Shown: positions 49,691-61,665 of the stretch, piece by piece
Layout of the letters: each line of letters opens with the position of its first letter
Position numbering within the stretch: the stretch's first letter is position 1
Source of the DNA: Cryptomeria japonica
Taxonomy: Eukaryota > Streptophyta > Pinopsida > Cupressales > Cupressaceae
Direction: 5' to 3'
Assembly (NCBI RefSeq): GCF_030272615.1
Contig: NC_081414.1
Span: forward strand, 47,670,501 to 47,734,500
DNA: 64,000 nucleotides
Notes under the pieces: model-generated
What the model was told of the DNA's origin: nothing
Database searches by the model: none
The model's input: the letters and a program-made list of their open reading frames with translations, nothing else
Program-made: the position numbers and the translations under genes

Positions 49691-50943
49691 AATGTTTTAA
49701 AAACTTTAATTTTACTTAATGAAACTTTATATTAAAGAAATTAAACTTTAATAATAATAATTAAAAAAACATTATTAAAATAATTTATATATTAAAAAAA
49801 ATCATAAACTTTTTAAACTTTTTATAAACTTTTAAAAACTTTGAATAAACTTAAAACTTATTTTTAAATCCTTGAAAATTTTAATACGTGGAAGTTTCTC
49901 AGTTTTAACCTTAAAATTTTTTAAATCTTTCAAAGTTTTAAAGGAGAACTTATGGCATAAAAAACTTACGAGTGAATTAAAACTAACATGACAAACACAA
50001 CCTAATATTAGCAGTGGGAGGTTGCAGTTATAGAAGGAGACGCAAACATAATGATCTGAGAGTAGAGGCGTTATATACTACAAGAACATGCAAAGATGTT
50101 ATGATATAATGAAGAAAGGGATGAGGTATGCAGATATAAAAATTTAATGATGTAGATGCCAAATCTTATAGAAGAGGCATTACAAACCAATCACCAAGGT
50201 ATGAAAAAAAATCAACCTACAATATGCGCACATGGGTTGGCCTTCTTCTAACAATGAAAGCATTTGAAGGCATTGGTACTTCTTAAACAAAGAATCATAC
50301 AATAGACCATTCAGGCAGAGATAAAGAAAAGACCAGATTGCAAGTGCTAACAATGAGTAGACAAGCTATAATAACTAGCAGACAGTAGTGGATAAGTTTC
50401 AGATTTAAACTCTAATAAATTTAGATTTAAATGGAAATAAGTTTTACTTAGATTTATATAGAGTTATTTTAAACAGATTTAAACAAAAAGATGAAAGATT
50501 TAACAAAAGATTGAAATAATATGAAAAATAAAATGACTACAGCAAAGAGAAACATAAATAGTTCTTCGAATCTGCAAACATAAATTGTTAGAAAATATAT
50601 AAACCAACAATAATTTGCAAGTGAAAGAAAATTTTAGACCCTGCAAACGAACAGAGAATGTCTTGGCGGTAAGCCTTCCAAAATAAGTTAGACAAAATGG
50701 GTTTGATGACAAACCTTCTAAAACCAAAACTCAAACCAGAAAGAAGACTTTGGCGGCAAGCCTTCCAAAGCTTAAAAAAACTTTAAACTAGAATCAAATT
50801 AGACCTACAAAACTTAAATCAAAACCTGCACAACAAAAAATATTAGAGAAATAACTTCTTCTCCTCTCAAGAATGCCTCTAAGAAGGTGAACTCCATAGA
50901 ATGGTAACCTTCATCAATATCAACTTGAAACAAGGATTATAAC
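49691..50943 (-). other. Copia-2 untranslated leader, right part
   Basis: AT-rich DNA (49690-49930 is almost only A and T with AAACTTT words), then normal composition. It contains two copies of TTGGCGG(T/C)AAGCCTTCCAAA (50663 and 50748). By position it lies between the primer site and gag of copia-2, cut from gag by the LINE. No gene. Confidence 0.65.
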
Positions 50944-50946
50944 TTT

Positions 50947-50957
50947 CTCTGATATCG
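50947..50957 (-). other. Copia-2 primer binding site, decayed
   Basis: On the minus strand it reads CGATATCAGAG directly after the LTR, against the standard TGGTATCAGAG for initiator Met tRNA; two transitions away. Confidence 0.65.
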
Positions 50958-51145
50958 TGAAAGGAAATACAAGAGAAAGAAAAGAAAGACAAAATCCAAG
51001 TAAGCTTATTGATGAAGTAAATTTTACCAAGAGAAATGTAGAAACCTTGGAGCAATCACCCAAATGTGAAGAAGGATGCACAAGAACTTTTGAAAGGGGA
51101 AAAGCAAAGAAAAACCCCTTGTATTATTATGAATGAGATAATGCC

Positions 51146-51199
<54 letters not shown>

Positions 51200-51550
51200 C
51201 TCTTTACAATAATGTCATTAAGAAGAAATGAGAGAGAGAGAGAGCAAGAAGCTCTTTACAATAATGCCATTAAGAAGAAATGAGAGAGAAGACATCTCTT
51301 AAATAGAGATGAGGAGAGGAGTTACAAAGTAACTCTTAAATCTATGAATGCCACCATTCATAAAATGTGTGTGCCATGTGTCCACATCCTCTTAAGGAGG
51401 AAATCTAAAATTCCTTAATAAAGGAAAATAAAAGAAATGACTTGTCCTCACACATGTAAAAGAGGACAAATTACATGTAGGGATTCCAAAGGAATATCCC
51501 AAACTAAATACAAATAAACCTAAGCCAAGTAAATATTAAATATTATAATA
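50958..51550 (-). repeat. Copia-2 5' LTR
   Basis: Partner of 36515-37127. It carries an AG run of about 26 units (51147-51198) and a private 52-bp tandem duplication (51199-51287) beginning GCTCTTTACAATAATG. Its outer end reads TATTATAATA where the partner has TATTATAACA. Confidence 0.93.
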
Positions 51551-51555
51551 ATTTT

Positions 51556-51945
51556 GAAAGACATAGGGGTATGAGGAAGAAAAGATTCAAAATAGATGTA
51601 GTTTCTAGAGAGATTTTGGTCCAAGGGGACTGAAGTTCGGAGGGACTAAGGTCTAGATCAGTGTAGAACAATGCAAACTATTACCAGAGGCCGAATCGCT
51701 GAGCAGATGATTTGTAGATCATAGTTTTAAGTTGTGAGAACTGATTTATAATCCTGGGTTGTGGTCTAGCGCGTGCAAAGCCTGAGGGAATATGTAACTC
51801 ATTTATTATAAGGATTTCTCTTTTCTATTTTCCTAGTTATACCTTGTGTTGTGTGAACCGGTTATCGATATCTTTCATGGTGTTTATGTTATAGGCTGCA
51901 AGGCGAGGTTGTCCTTCATTGGATCTCCCTACCTTATCTGCACCA
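51556..51945 (+). repeat. Element A 5' LTR, right part
   Basis: Continuation of 36041-36514 after the copia-2 insertion. It matches about 55571-55948 and ends CTGCACCA, two transitions from CTACATCA in the 3' LTR. Confidence 0.9.
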
Positions 51946-52304
51946 AGTGGTATCAGAGTTGGTTATGAACTTGTTGATGGAGGAAGAGCTAGTTGTGAAC
52001 TGGTTGGTTGAAAATAAATTGAGGCAGCTTGAAGACTTGTTCAGACTGCTGAGAATTAAGGTAGTACAAGGCTTGCAAGTAGACCACCAGACCTAGGAGC
52101 TTGAGCTTGAGGCAGTTGGTAGGTGGATACTTGAACAAATTTCTGAACCGAGGCAGGATGGGTGGTCTAGTAGATTCTCCGAGGAGAGGCAATCGAAACC
52201 TGCAGTCAGACCGTCGAACCCCTGAGGCAGTTGCAAGTACCTACCGACAGATCGCTGAACCAAATCAAGTGATGGGACTCACTTTTCAATTAAACCTGAG
52301 ATTC
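51946..52304 (+). other. Element A interior
   Basis: Only 359 bp. It begins with the initiator Met tRNA primer site TGGTATCAGAG at 51948. No motif of gag or pol. A frame of 122 codons (52101-52469) runs through it into the LTR and is probably fortuitous. Confidence 0.8.
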
Positions 52305-52454
52305 TGGTGCAGGAGCACCAGAGTAGTTCATTCGAGTGGAGCAGTTAGCAGTGGAATTTCTTGGAGATTGTTGTGTTTCTTCATGTTTGAGAATTTAGCA
52401 TTGCGGATTTGGATTTATCACCTCGAGATTGTTGTCTTAATCATATTTGGGATT
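52305..52454 (+). repeat. Element A 3' LTR, left part
   Basis: Matches 36041-36190. It is interrupted by element B at GGATT (52450-52454); continues at 55247. Confidence 0.9.
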
Positions 52455-52932
52455 TGTTGGTGTAAATAATTATTCATCTTGGATATTATTACACTTTACT
52501 TAAGTTTACTTAGGTACATGCATTTAATAGTAGTTTGGGTATGAGACACTTGGGTGTTTGTGCCACATTGGGTTAGTGTGTGTAGGATAATTTCCACCTT
52601 TTGTGGACTTATCTTGTTGTTACATTCCACATTTAGTGGGTGATCCACCTCATGTGGAATATTTTATTGTTTCTCCTACCTACCACACATATTTCCTACC
52701 TACCCTTGTTTATTATTGAGCCACATGTCATGTTTGTGTGCTCACATATCCATATAGCCTTGCCTATATAAGTAGGCTCATCTACATTGTTTGTACGGGC
52801 AATCAATCAACATCTTGTAATGATCCAGTTGATCATATTTTGCATCTTGATAGAATATAGTTTATTCTTATCATCTATTTTGTCTCTCTATTTGTGCTTT
52901 CCATTGCCTCTAGATCTTGGCAAAATCTCACA
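52455..52932 (+). repeat. Element B 5' LTR
   Basis: Starts TGTTGGTGTAAATAA and ends ATCTCACA. A TATA-box candidate TATATAAG lies at 52765 and is conserved in the partner at 55091. Confidence 0.95.
52765..52772 (+). promoter_or_regulatory. Element B LTR TATA box candidate
   Basis: TATATAAG in the sequence GCCTATATAAGTAGGCTC; the same word is at 55091-55098 in the 3' LTR. Its position, about 165 bp before the LTR end, fits an LTR promoter. Confidence 0.55.
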
Positions 52933-52945
52933 TGGTATCAGAGCC
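52933..52945 (+). other. Element B primer binding site
   Basis: TGGTATCAGAGCC, initiator Met tRNA type, intact and directly adjacent to the LTR. Confidence 0.93.
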
Positions 52946-54783
52946 ATTAGAGTGTCATTGGTTTGTCAATTGAGAGAAATTTGGGGTTTGCATTTTGGCG
53001 CTTTCTATTGCAGGTTATTATTGGAGCTTGTTGGGTCAGATCTGAGGTCACCATTGGATTGAGAAGGTTCGAGCAATTAAGAATCGCCTTTTAGTTTGTC
53101 CAAATCCGACATTTGAGGCCAAATCTAGAGTCGTTTGAAGGTGGAGGGTGGTGACTTGTATTGACACCGATCTACAATTTTGGAGCATTTTGGCCAAATC
53201 CGTCATCGCCATTGTGCTCAGAAGGCCCAAAAACCTCAAGATCGACTATCAATTCGTCGAAGTTGGTCTCCGTTACCCTGAGTTGAAAAAATCTCCCCTC
53301 CTAACTCGTCGTACGAACTTGCAGGTACAGGTCTAAAATTTTTTTATTTTATTTTTTTCAGTTTTTTATTTTTTGGAAATTTAAAAAAAAATTAATTTTT
53401 TTTTTTTTTTGTTAAAAGGTGGGGGGTTGGCATTTTTTTGTTTGTTGTTTTAAAATTAAAAAAAATGAAAAATGAAAAATTTCAGGGGGTGGGGGTCACC
53501 GCAGTGTACCGCAATCACTACGGGTGACTGCAGGCACTACGACCCCGCAGTGTACCTGCAAGTGACCGTAGTCACTGCGGCCCCGCAATTGTCTGCGGGC
53601 CCCTCCCCGTATTGGGGGGGGTTACATTGTTTTTAAAATTTTTTTTAATAAATAAAAAAAATTCACTTTTTCTTATTTAGTTAAATAAGTTTTTTTAATA
53701 ACAAAAAATAAACTTTTTTATATAGTTTTTTTAATCTTTATTGAATTTTTATTAAAGTTTTTTTTAATTTTTTTAAAAAAAAATGACTATCTCCTTTTTT
53801 ATTTTTTAATAAAGTTTTTTTTTGGGCATAATAAATTGTTTTTTCTAGATTTTTCAAATCTTTAAAAAACACAAATATCATTTAATAAGTCAAATTGGAA
53901 ACACTTTTTTCTTGTCACTTCACACCTATCTTGCAGTGTTTCCAACCGACAGTCAAGGAGGGGGGTTGATTTGCTCCTTTATATCTCTTGGCCACATCCC
54001 AATCAGAGGCGTCTTTTTCTGCAGCATTCTACAGGACTTCTTGGTGGCATCATTTTCATGTTTCCATATTTTCACTATCATGTTGTATGCTCTTGCATGA
54101 GCAATGTTGTACTTGCACTATCATAAAGTGCCACACCTCTTTGTATCTTGTCATTGTTGACTATTTGATGTAATCCTCTTGTACACGTAGATTATGAATA
54201 TCTTGTGAGACTTGATGCATGACTCCAATCGAGACTTAGATTGTACACATTTATGCATGACTCCTGTGAGACTTAGATTGTACCAGTATTTCTGCTATTT
54301 TCGAGTATCCAGATGATGCTCACAACAGGTTGTCTCCATGCTTGATCTTCATTTTGTTGTAGCGAGTGATTCATCGTCATCGACTTGGTACCTAGTTTTG
54401 TCACACTTTGACATTATTGGTGCAGCATTGGCTCTCTTTCTTCCTTATGGGGAGGTATTTTGGTCATCTTCATTGGACCATCCTTGCAGGAGATTCGACA
54501 TTGAGGGGGGGCTTCATGGCCTCTCTTCTCTCTTATGGGGGGGACATATTTTTTTGTTCTTCTCATTCATCATTGAGAGAATTGTGTGCTTTCATCATCT
54601 TTCTTTTGGGGGAGGGTTTTTTCGCATTGGGTTTTTCTCTCTTTTTTCGTTTATGGGAGATTGCATTTGCATTTGCATTTGTACATGGGTACCTAATATG
54701 GCCTTGTAGCCAGAACTCATCTTGAATTGCTTAGTTGCATTGTAGAGTTTAGTGCATTCCCCTAAGTTGCACTTAAGGGGGGG
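52946..54783 (+). other. Element B interior, non-coding
   Basis: Begins with a stretch that could be an eroded leader. A GC-rich imperfect hairpin (arms 53509-53534 and 53555-53580) follows, then a very AT-rich zone (53630-53900) with long T and A runs. A T-rich zone with TTTTTC and GGGGG words (54300-54700) follows, and the interior ends with the polypurine tract at about 54771-54783. The open frames of 105-123 codons at 54338-54725 are hydrophobic and motif-free; I do not call them genes. Confidence 0.7.
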
Positions 54784-55241
54784 CGTTGGTGTAAATAACT
54801 ATTCATCTTGGACATTATTACACTTTACTTAAGTTTACTTAGGTACATGCATTTAATAGTAGTTTGGGTATAAGACACTTGGGTGTTTGTGCTACATTGG
54901 GATAGTGTGTGTAGGAGAATTTCCACCTTTTGTGGACTTATCTTGTTACATTCCACATTCAGTGGGTGATCCACCTCATGTGGAATATTTTATTGCGTTT
55001 CCTACCTACCACACCTATTTCCTACCTACCCTTGTTTCTTATTGAGTCACATGTCATGTTTGTGTGCTCACATGTCTATATAGCCCTGCCTATATAAGTA
55101 GGCTCATATTCATTGTATGTAACGATTGATGATCCAATTGATCAGTATTTTCATCTTGATAGAATACAGTTTATTTATATCATCTATTTTGTCTCTCTAT
55201 TGTATTTTTCATTGAGCCCTTGATCTTGGAAAAATCTCACA
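54784..55241 (+). repeat. Element B 3' LTR
   Basis: Partner of 52455-52932; its first base is C instead of T (CGTTGGTG). Followed by the GGATT duplication. Confidence 0.95.
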
Positions 55242-55246
55242 GGATT

Positions 55247-55948
55247 CATGGCATTTGGATAGGATTCCAGTGAGATAACGATTCTGGTATTGGTCTGGTG
55301 TTGGTGTGTTCTCACCGGTTGGTCTTGCAGTGAGTAAAGCGAAGATAAATTAGGTTGTAGATGGTTTCCATAATTTGCGCATCATTGGGAGATGTTTTTA
55401 CCTGACCGATGTTCTTGCAAAGTTATAAGAATTATTAGAAGTGTTCTTGGTGATTTGGGCCAACATATTATTGTTTGCACGTTTCATCATGAACTGGTTG
55501 ATCTTTGGCCAACTCAACTGAGTTGTTGTTGCTTGTAGATGGTATAAAGAGGAAGTTTGGAGATTCATTTTGAAAGACAAAGGGGTCCGAGGAAGAAAAG
55601 ATTCGTAACAAATGTAGTTTCTGGAGAGATTTTGGTTCGGGGGGATTGAGATCCAGATCATCGTAGAACAATGCAAACTATTACCAGAGGCTGAATTGTT
55701 GAGTAGATGATCTGCAGATCATAGTTTTAAGTTGTGAGAACTGATTTGTAATTATGGGTTGCAGTCTAGCGTGTGTAAAGCCTGAGGGCATATGTAACTC
55801 ATTAACTATTATAAGGATTTCTCTTTTTTGTTTTCCTTGTTATATCTTGTGTTGTGTGAAATGGTTATCGGTATCTTTCATGGTGTTTGTGTTATAGGCT
55901 GCAAGGCAGGGTTGTCCTTCATTGGATCTCCCTACCTTGTCTACATCA
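55247..55948 (+). repeat. Element A 3' LTR, right part
   Basis: Continues 52305-52454 after element B. The end CTACATCA is followed by the GGTAA duplication at 55949. Confidence 0.9.
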
Positions 55949-56287
55949 GGTAAGGTCCAAGACAATACCATCCTCTTCTAGATCATTTGTGATGTCATCA
56001 AGGTCAAACTTCTAGATTTGATCAACTATCAACCAACAATAATCTAGCTTTTTGATGTCATGCTCGGTTCTACAATCAACCCAAATATCTTCAATACAGT
56101 GAACATGAATAGAAGATTTTTTCAACTTATTTATCATTCCCCTGTATTCAAAGTCTTTCCTTTCCTTGAAGAACCTCATGGATACTCTTCTCATCTCTTC
56201 CTCCATTGCTCTAGCTTTGAAGATTGAGTTGATAGAATATCTACCAATATTCAAAGTAAACTTCAAATCTATTTTGTGAGAACCATC
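55949..56287 (-). pseudogene. Old minus-strand ORF, piece 2 (middle)
   Basis: On the minus strand this strip between elements C and A is open apart from one TAG at 56012-56014. It has SHKIDLKFTLNIGRYSIN, the charged helix MEEEMRRVSMRFFKERKDFE and HDIKKLDYCWLIVDQ. After the TAG it continues KFDLDDITNDLEEDGIVLDL to the last base before element A. Its codon phase carries on exactly into piece 3 at 36035. No domain recognised; the protein could be the gag or accessory ORF of an older retroelement. Confidence 0.6.
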
Positions 56288-57391
56288 TGTTGGCATTTTT
56301 GATGATTATGTTGTGATTTTCATTGATGGATACACGCTTGCATTGAGATCATTTTTGTATGTATAAGTTAAAGCTCAACCGGTACATGTTCCAACTAGTA
56401 TGATGCATTATAGTCCTTAAACTATTAGTGTTTTGCAGAAAGTGATTACCGATCTGAAGCGGTATGTTGACCCCAAGCGGTTCGAGGATCTCAAGTGGTA
56501 TGAAGGATCAAAGCGGCAGGACACATATTTCCCAGTCTTCATTTTGTCAAACTGGCAATCGATATTTTGCTTGAACCGGTATTTTGTATGAACCAGTAAT
56601 ACTTTGTGATGAGTTACCATCCACCGATTGTTTGACGGTACCGACACTTTAACGGTGCTTTTTGTGTCTTGTTATTGAATATGTCTAGATGCATTGAACC
56701 TAGGAAATTGTATTGTAATCCTATTGGACCGACATGAAATCAGATTCCTTTATAAGGATATCATGTCTAGGGTTTTAGGTTGTTGATGTTGTTGTGAGGG
56801 TTTAAGGTGGTTGATGAGTTAGAGAGAGTATGAATGTTTAGAAAACTGAAGTAATGCTGGAATGCATTAGGAAAAAGCTGTCAAGGATCTAACCAAGCAA
56901 TCTGTGCTATTAGCTAGATCACTCACTTGTTGATTACTCACATCTTCAACAAGTCTGTAGCCCTTAACCAAGTAGGCCCAAAAGCCTTTTGTAAATCCTC
57001 TAACAAGGTGGTTCACATCTATGTATCTAAAATCCTCTAGCAAGGTAGTCTTTAATTGAACTTATCTCCTAACAGAGATTGAGATTCCTAACAGGATCTA
57101 TTCTGGTAAAGAACATTGCATGACCTTAACCGGTCTAGTTCCTATTCTACAGATAGTTACTTGTGAGTTCCATCTCACCATGGTTTTTCCCATTTTGGTT
57201 TCCACATCAAAATCTCTTGTGTTATGGTGTTTGTGCTTCTATGGGTGAATGCATTATTTGCTATTTGGTTTGCATGTGTGCTAACCGGTTTGTCTACTAA
57301 ATTGTTTTACTGGTTTACTGTTAGTCTAGCAAAGTGTTTAAGTGCAAAGATTTTTGGCATACTAATTCATGCCCCCTCTTAGTATTCATCA
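56288..57391 (+). repeat. Element C 5' LTR
   Basis: Starts TGTTGGCATTTTTGATGATT and ends TATTCATCA. It contains a 28-bp stretch (GTTGTTGATGTTGTTGTGAG region, near 56780) that the 3' LTR lacks. Four ACCGGT words. Confidence 0.95.
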
Positions 57392-57393
57392 AT

Positions 57394-57406
57394 TGGTATT
57401 AGAGCC
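57394..57406 (+). other. Element C primer binding site
   Basis: TGGTATTAGAGCC, one transition from the canonical initiator Met tRNA site, two bases after the LTR. Confidence 0.9.
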
Positions 57407-57435
57407 AACCTTTCTATAAGTTTAACCACTTGGAA

Positions 57436-58719
57436 AGAGATATGGGGGAATAAACATTGAGGGAACTTACTGATCGGCTCACTCAGTCTAAGCAATCCTA
57501 TGATGATCTTATGGTCAAATATAAGGCCTCTCAGGAAAAAAGGAGAGAACATGCTAAAAAGTTGATGGAGCTATCTGAAAATAGTTCTTCTTATGAAGCG
57601 GACATGGAAGCCCTGATTAAAGAAGTAGAAAAGCTGAATGAATCCAATTCCAACTTGAGAAAAGAATTGGAAGGACTGAGTATTTGAATGTGCCAAGAGC
57701 TTGAAAACTGGAGGAAAGCTGAAGATCTGGTCAAAGACAAAGATCATGAAAAATACAAGCTGAAGCAAGAGATCAGTGCCCTAATTGCTCAACTCCATGC
57801 GAGCAAAGTGGAAAAGGAAGACATGCAAGGAGAAATAAACATTGCCATCTGTGAGAATGAAAACCTGATGGAAACAAATGCTGCTATTTCCAAAGAACTC
57901 TCTGAGTGAAAGGAAATACTTGCTAAGTTCAACAAGAGTACTGTCAAGCTAGAGCAAAAGCTTGAATCTACCAAACCTGTCAAGAATACTAATGGACTTG
58001 GTTATTCTGGTCATGAGGAAGGTGAGATCTCTGGTACAAATGCTGGAGCATCAAAGAAACAACCGACATCAAAGGATAAAGGTAAGCAAAAGTTTAAACC
58101 TGTTTACTTTAACTGTCTTAAAGAAGGGCATACTGCCAATGTGTGTAGGAGTAAGGCTTACAATAATTTTCCTTATTTTCTAAATGATAAGCCTAGATCC
58201 TATAAATTCAATGGTAACTGTTATGCATGCAACAAGTTTGGGCATAAAGCATCCGAATGCAGGTCTGTTATGAACAAAGCTGGAAGATATCCTCAGAGGA
58301 CTCAAGGAGTTGGTCCTGAACCTTTTGTGAACTGGAATCACAACTGGTTTAATGCCTTCAATCATTAGTCAAGAAGTGGTGGCTATCAAGCAGCAATCAG
58401 ATGGAGAGAAAACTGTTTGATCTGTCGTGATCATGGTCACACTACTGCAACATGCAGGAGGAAGAACAGAAGCATGAATAATGGACCTTGGATAGCACCT
58501 GGAATGGTCTGCTATTATTGCAACAAACTGGGTCACATTGCCAGATTCTGCAAATCAAGAAAGAACATATCGGATGATATACCGGTCACTCCAGAAGGAA
58601 AGATTGATATTGACACTGTTCAAGCGGATATGAACAAAACCTGGAAGAAGAAACCAATGGTGTTACAAGAAGAACCGGTTTCTGCACCTAGTGTGGAAAT
58701 ATCAGAATCGGCAAACTAA
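57436..58719 (+). pseudogene. Gag-like ORF with coiled coil and zinc knuckles
   Basis: One frame of about 428 codons beginning near the ATG at 57441. The first third is a long coiled coil (LTDRLTQSKQSYDDLMVKYK; then EALIKEVEKLNESNSNLRKE; then EDLVKDKDHEKYKLKQEISA). Then come four zinc-knuckle motifs: YFNCLKEGHTANVC (first Cys changed to Tyr), CYACNKFGHKASEC, CLICRDHGHTTATC and CYYCNKLGHIARFC. Stops near 57450 (TAA), 57685 (TGA), 57907 (TGA) and 58366 (TAG) interrupt it; each is one C-to-T or G-to-A change from a sense codon. It would bind RNA and self-assemble in an intact state. The usual copia gag domain before the coiled coil is absent. The frame ends at TAA 58717-58719 and is followed by an internal polypurine tract. 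Confidence 0.8.
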
Positions 58720-58732
58720 GCATCATAAAAGC

Positions 58733-58742
58733 TTAGGGGGAG
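58733..58742 (+). other. Element C internal polypurine tract
   Basis: TTAGGGGGAG between the two ORFs, the same word as at 62621-62630. It may be a relic of an earlier gag-end/3' region fusion. Confidence 0.55.
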
Positions 58743-58887
58743 CAAACGGTAAAATGTTTCAAACCCCCAGTTTACACCGGTAAAAGACCTTAACTGGTAT
58801 ACGATACCTGTCATTTGGCGGAAGACCGAAAACGGTAAAAGGCAAATTAGGGTTTACGCCCTAATGGTGGAGCATTAATTATGGTAG

Positions 58888-61665
58888 GTGAGGAATATGT
58901 TCAAAAGGAATTTTCAAATCATTTCTCACTATCATTTTTTTGAGCGAAGAAGGTTTTCAAGTGCAGAGCAACGAAAAAGTGATTTGTGCTGCGATTCAGA
59001 GAAATTTAGAAACCTTGAAGGAGATTCAAAAGCAAATTACAAACGGTCAAGAGAAGAACGCAAAGTGGTGATTCAGCAACCGATGAAGTGGAAGGCAAAG
59101 TGGAATTTGCAAGCCCTAAATTCTCAATTTCGGAAAGGTATTTCTCGAGTTTTCTATTTTGTCATGGCTTCAGCATCTCATGATAGTTCTAGTGCAACTA
59201 TCAATTCTATGGATTTCATTCAAAGAAAATTGAAATATAATGCTTTGTCACAAGTACTGGTTGTGGTTATAGTAGAGGAAGGGATTTTAGATTATATAGA
59301 CTGCAAAATCAAAGACCTAGGGTCTCTTGTGATCCATTCACATCTAGGTCTATTATGTGGGAAGGATAAAAAGATCAAACTGGAGTATAGCATTTTGGAG
59401 AAGAAGAAACTTCACAGTGTGGTTTACTTCCTTAAGGATTTCATAGATGATCATATTAGAATCATTCTGAGCAGAGTTCATGGTGACAAGATGTACCTAG
59501 AGAGAACACATGATATCACTCCACAAGCTATTCATGTCATCACCGATTTCTGCAATGTAGGGGAAGTGCTAGCCCTTAAGAAGGTCACCAAGATGAAAAT
59601 GTCCAAGCTCACCGGTTCAGTGAGCGACTCATGAGGAATGACTGTTAATTCCATCAAGGATGACCTTGTGAAATATGCATGCATGGTGATTGGATACCGG
59701 ATGTTCTCTGCCAGTAGAATTAACTCTGTATCTGCTGCAGTGGTAAATGCCACTTACCAGATGATCAAGGAAGATGCATCATTTGACCTCTGCACTAGTA
59801 TGCAAAGGCAACTCTTGTTGAATCTTAAATCAATCAAATAGGATAATGCATTAAAATTCAAGTTTGGACAACTTATAGTAGGACTATTTTTCTACTTCCA
59901 AGGTTACTTTCCCGGAGTGGGAGATTATTAGTGGTCTGCGGACCAACCAATTACTAAGCAGATCAAAGAAAGCCTGCAAGCAGCTGGAACCGGCTACCCT
60001 GATGTTCTGAACAAGTACTTTGATGAGTTCAGAAGCAAGATGAGACTAAGGATGAGGATATCCAGTGACATTGTCAAGAAGTATGAAGATGATATCTGCT
60101 TTATCATCAATGTGGATCAATGCATAATGGAGGCCGTTGAGCCCAGACAGGAAGAAGTGGAGCCTATGGGCTATGAGGTGATGTATGATATGCTGGATGG
60201 GTATGCCTCTACCCTAATTGCGTCACTCCTAGATCCCAAGGCAAAGAGAACAGACACCTATCTGGAAAGGGTTGCACCAGTTGAAGAATCCCCTAACAAG
60301 AAAGGAAAGGCAGTGCCTTCGACATAAACACCGGTTACTGCAGCCAGTCCCAAAGTGAGCAAGCAGTCACCTGCAAAGAAGAAACTGGTAGCAGCACCTG
60401 CCAAAGTCTTTGAGAGAAAGAGGAAGACAAGGAATGCCTCACCGGACTCAAAAGAAACTATGTCTGAGGAAAAACCCAAGAAGACAAGACAAGGAAAGAA
60501 AAAGACAAAGAATGAACCGCCATCATCGACACCGGTAAATATTGACATCTCCTCCTACAAACCTTTGACATATTGTCAACGAATCATAAAAAATATTAGG
60601 AGAAAAGTTCTGAATGATTTGATTGATTGTTTTGATAATTTCAATGATGATGAAAAAGAAGTAGTTGAAAAAGAAATCATTAAGTATTTATGTGTTAATG
60701 ACCGATCACCTTCAGAAATTAGATCTGAGACACCAGATTCTTTGTATAATTCCTTAGACAATAAATGGCACATTGCCATAGAGAAGGAATAGGAAATAAG
60801 AGAGAAAGTTTTTGCTGAAAATTTTCCTAATGTATCAAATTCAGAACTGTTCGAAGTAATGAATACATACAAAGGCCTCTTCTTTATGAGAAGAAGAAGA
60901 CTCCTGTTACTGGAAGGAAAGGGTCAAGAAGTGCTCAAGAATATAGACACTCTTGCTCTAGAAGCTCTTAAGATGCATCGAGTGGCTGAAGCCAATAGGA
61001 AGGTTGAGCAAGAACCAACAATAAATAAACTAGATGAAGTGTTTGACAATGAAGGAAACCCGGTTACTGAACCCATAGACACTATTGATGTCGATGCTCT
61101 GGATGGAGAGGATGTTGCTTAGGGTACACCATCAAAAGCAACAGGACAGGAGAAGTAGGCAGAACAAGAAGTAAAGCAAAAGGAAACTGAGGACAAAAAG
61201 GAGGAAGCAAAGAGGCAAGCAGAGAAGAAGAAAGCAAAAGAGGAGAAGAAGAAGAAGGATGAAGAGGAGAAGAAGAAGAAGGATGAAGAGGAGAAGAAGA
61301 AAAAGGAAGAGGAGAAGAAGAAGAAGGAAGAATATGAGGAGAAACGGAAACAAGAAGAAAAGAGAAAAGAAGAAGAAAAGAAAAGAAAAGAAGAGGATGA
61401 AGAGAAAAAGAAACAAGAATATGCAAGGAAGAAGAAAGAAGAAGAGGATGAGAAGAAGAGAAAGGAAGAGGAGAAGAGAAAGGGAGCAGAAAAGAAGAAG
61501 GAAGAGGAAGAAAAGGTAGAGGAGAAGAGGAAGGAAGCGGAGAAGAAGAAGGCAGAGGAGGACAAGGAAGAAGAAGCGACAAAGAGCACGCAGATGGAGA
61601 CTCGAAAGGCTACTGGTAGTCAAGCCAAATTGGCTGACCTCACCACCTCCAGTCTGCAAGAAAAA
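58888..61665 (+). pseudogene. Element C second ORF, N-terminal and middle part, product unknown
   Basis: A single frame from 58888 (a likely internal start is MASASHDSSSATINSMDF at 59164) to about 61665. It has stops near 59634, 59839, 59930, 60325, 60790, 61120 and 61156, again mostly one transition from Gln or Trp. Regions: a folded-looking part (59164-60300) with FCNVGEVLALKKVTKMKMSK and YACMVIGYRMFSASRINSVS, then Ala/Lys/Pro-rich linkers (60300-60540). A helical part (60580-61080) is followed by a Lys/Glu-rich block (61170-61580) of EEKKKK(D/E) repeats. From memory the folded part resembles uncharacterised ORFs in plant LTR elements. No catalytic motif of protease, RT or integrase is present. 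The function is unknown. Confidence 0.65.
61255..61580 (+). repeat. Purine-rich GAAGAG repeat coding Lys/Glu block
   Basis: Almost pure A and G on the plus strand, in degenerate units of GAAGAGGAGAAGAAGAAGA. In the ORF frame it gives Lys/Glu repeats of MAP-like character. The long Phe/Ser- and Leu-rich minus-strand frames across it are mirror artefacts. Confidence 0.85.

Larger units (their letters stand above)
52455..55241 (+). mobile_element. Element B: non-autonomous LTR element
   Basis: 2,787 bp with LTRs 52455-52932 and 54784-55241, perfect target duplication GGATT (52450-52454 and 55242-55246), primer site TGGTATCAGAGCC touching the 5' LTR and polypurine tract CTTAAGGGGGGG before the 3' LTR. 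The 1.85-kb interior has no gag or pol motif. Transposition would need another element's proteins. It is inserted in the 3' LTR of element A. Confidence 0.95.

Noticed and set aside
52101-52469. 122-codon frame across element A interior and LTR
   Set aside because: It runs through the LTR boundary and into element B and has no domain; fortuitous.
54338-54725. Hydrophobic frames of 105-123 codons in element B
   Set aside because: Two overlapping frames with low complexity in T-rich DNA; no motif and no conservation evidence.
61082-61659. Minus-strand open frames of 156-175 codons rich in Phe, Ser and Leu
   Set aside because: They are the complement of the purine-rich GAAGAG repeat that codes the Lys/Glu block on the plus strand.
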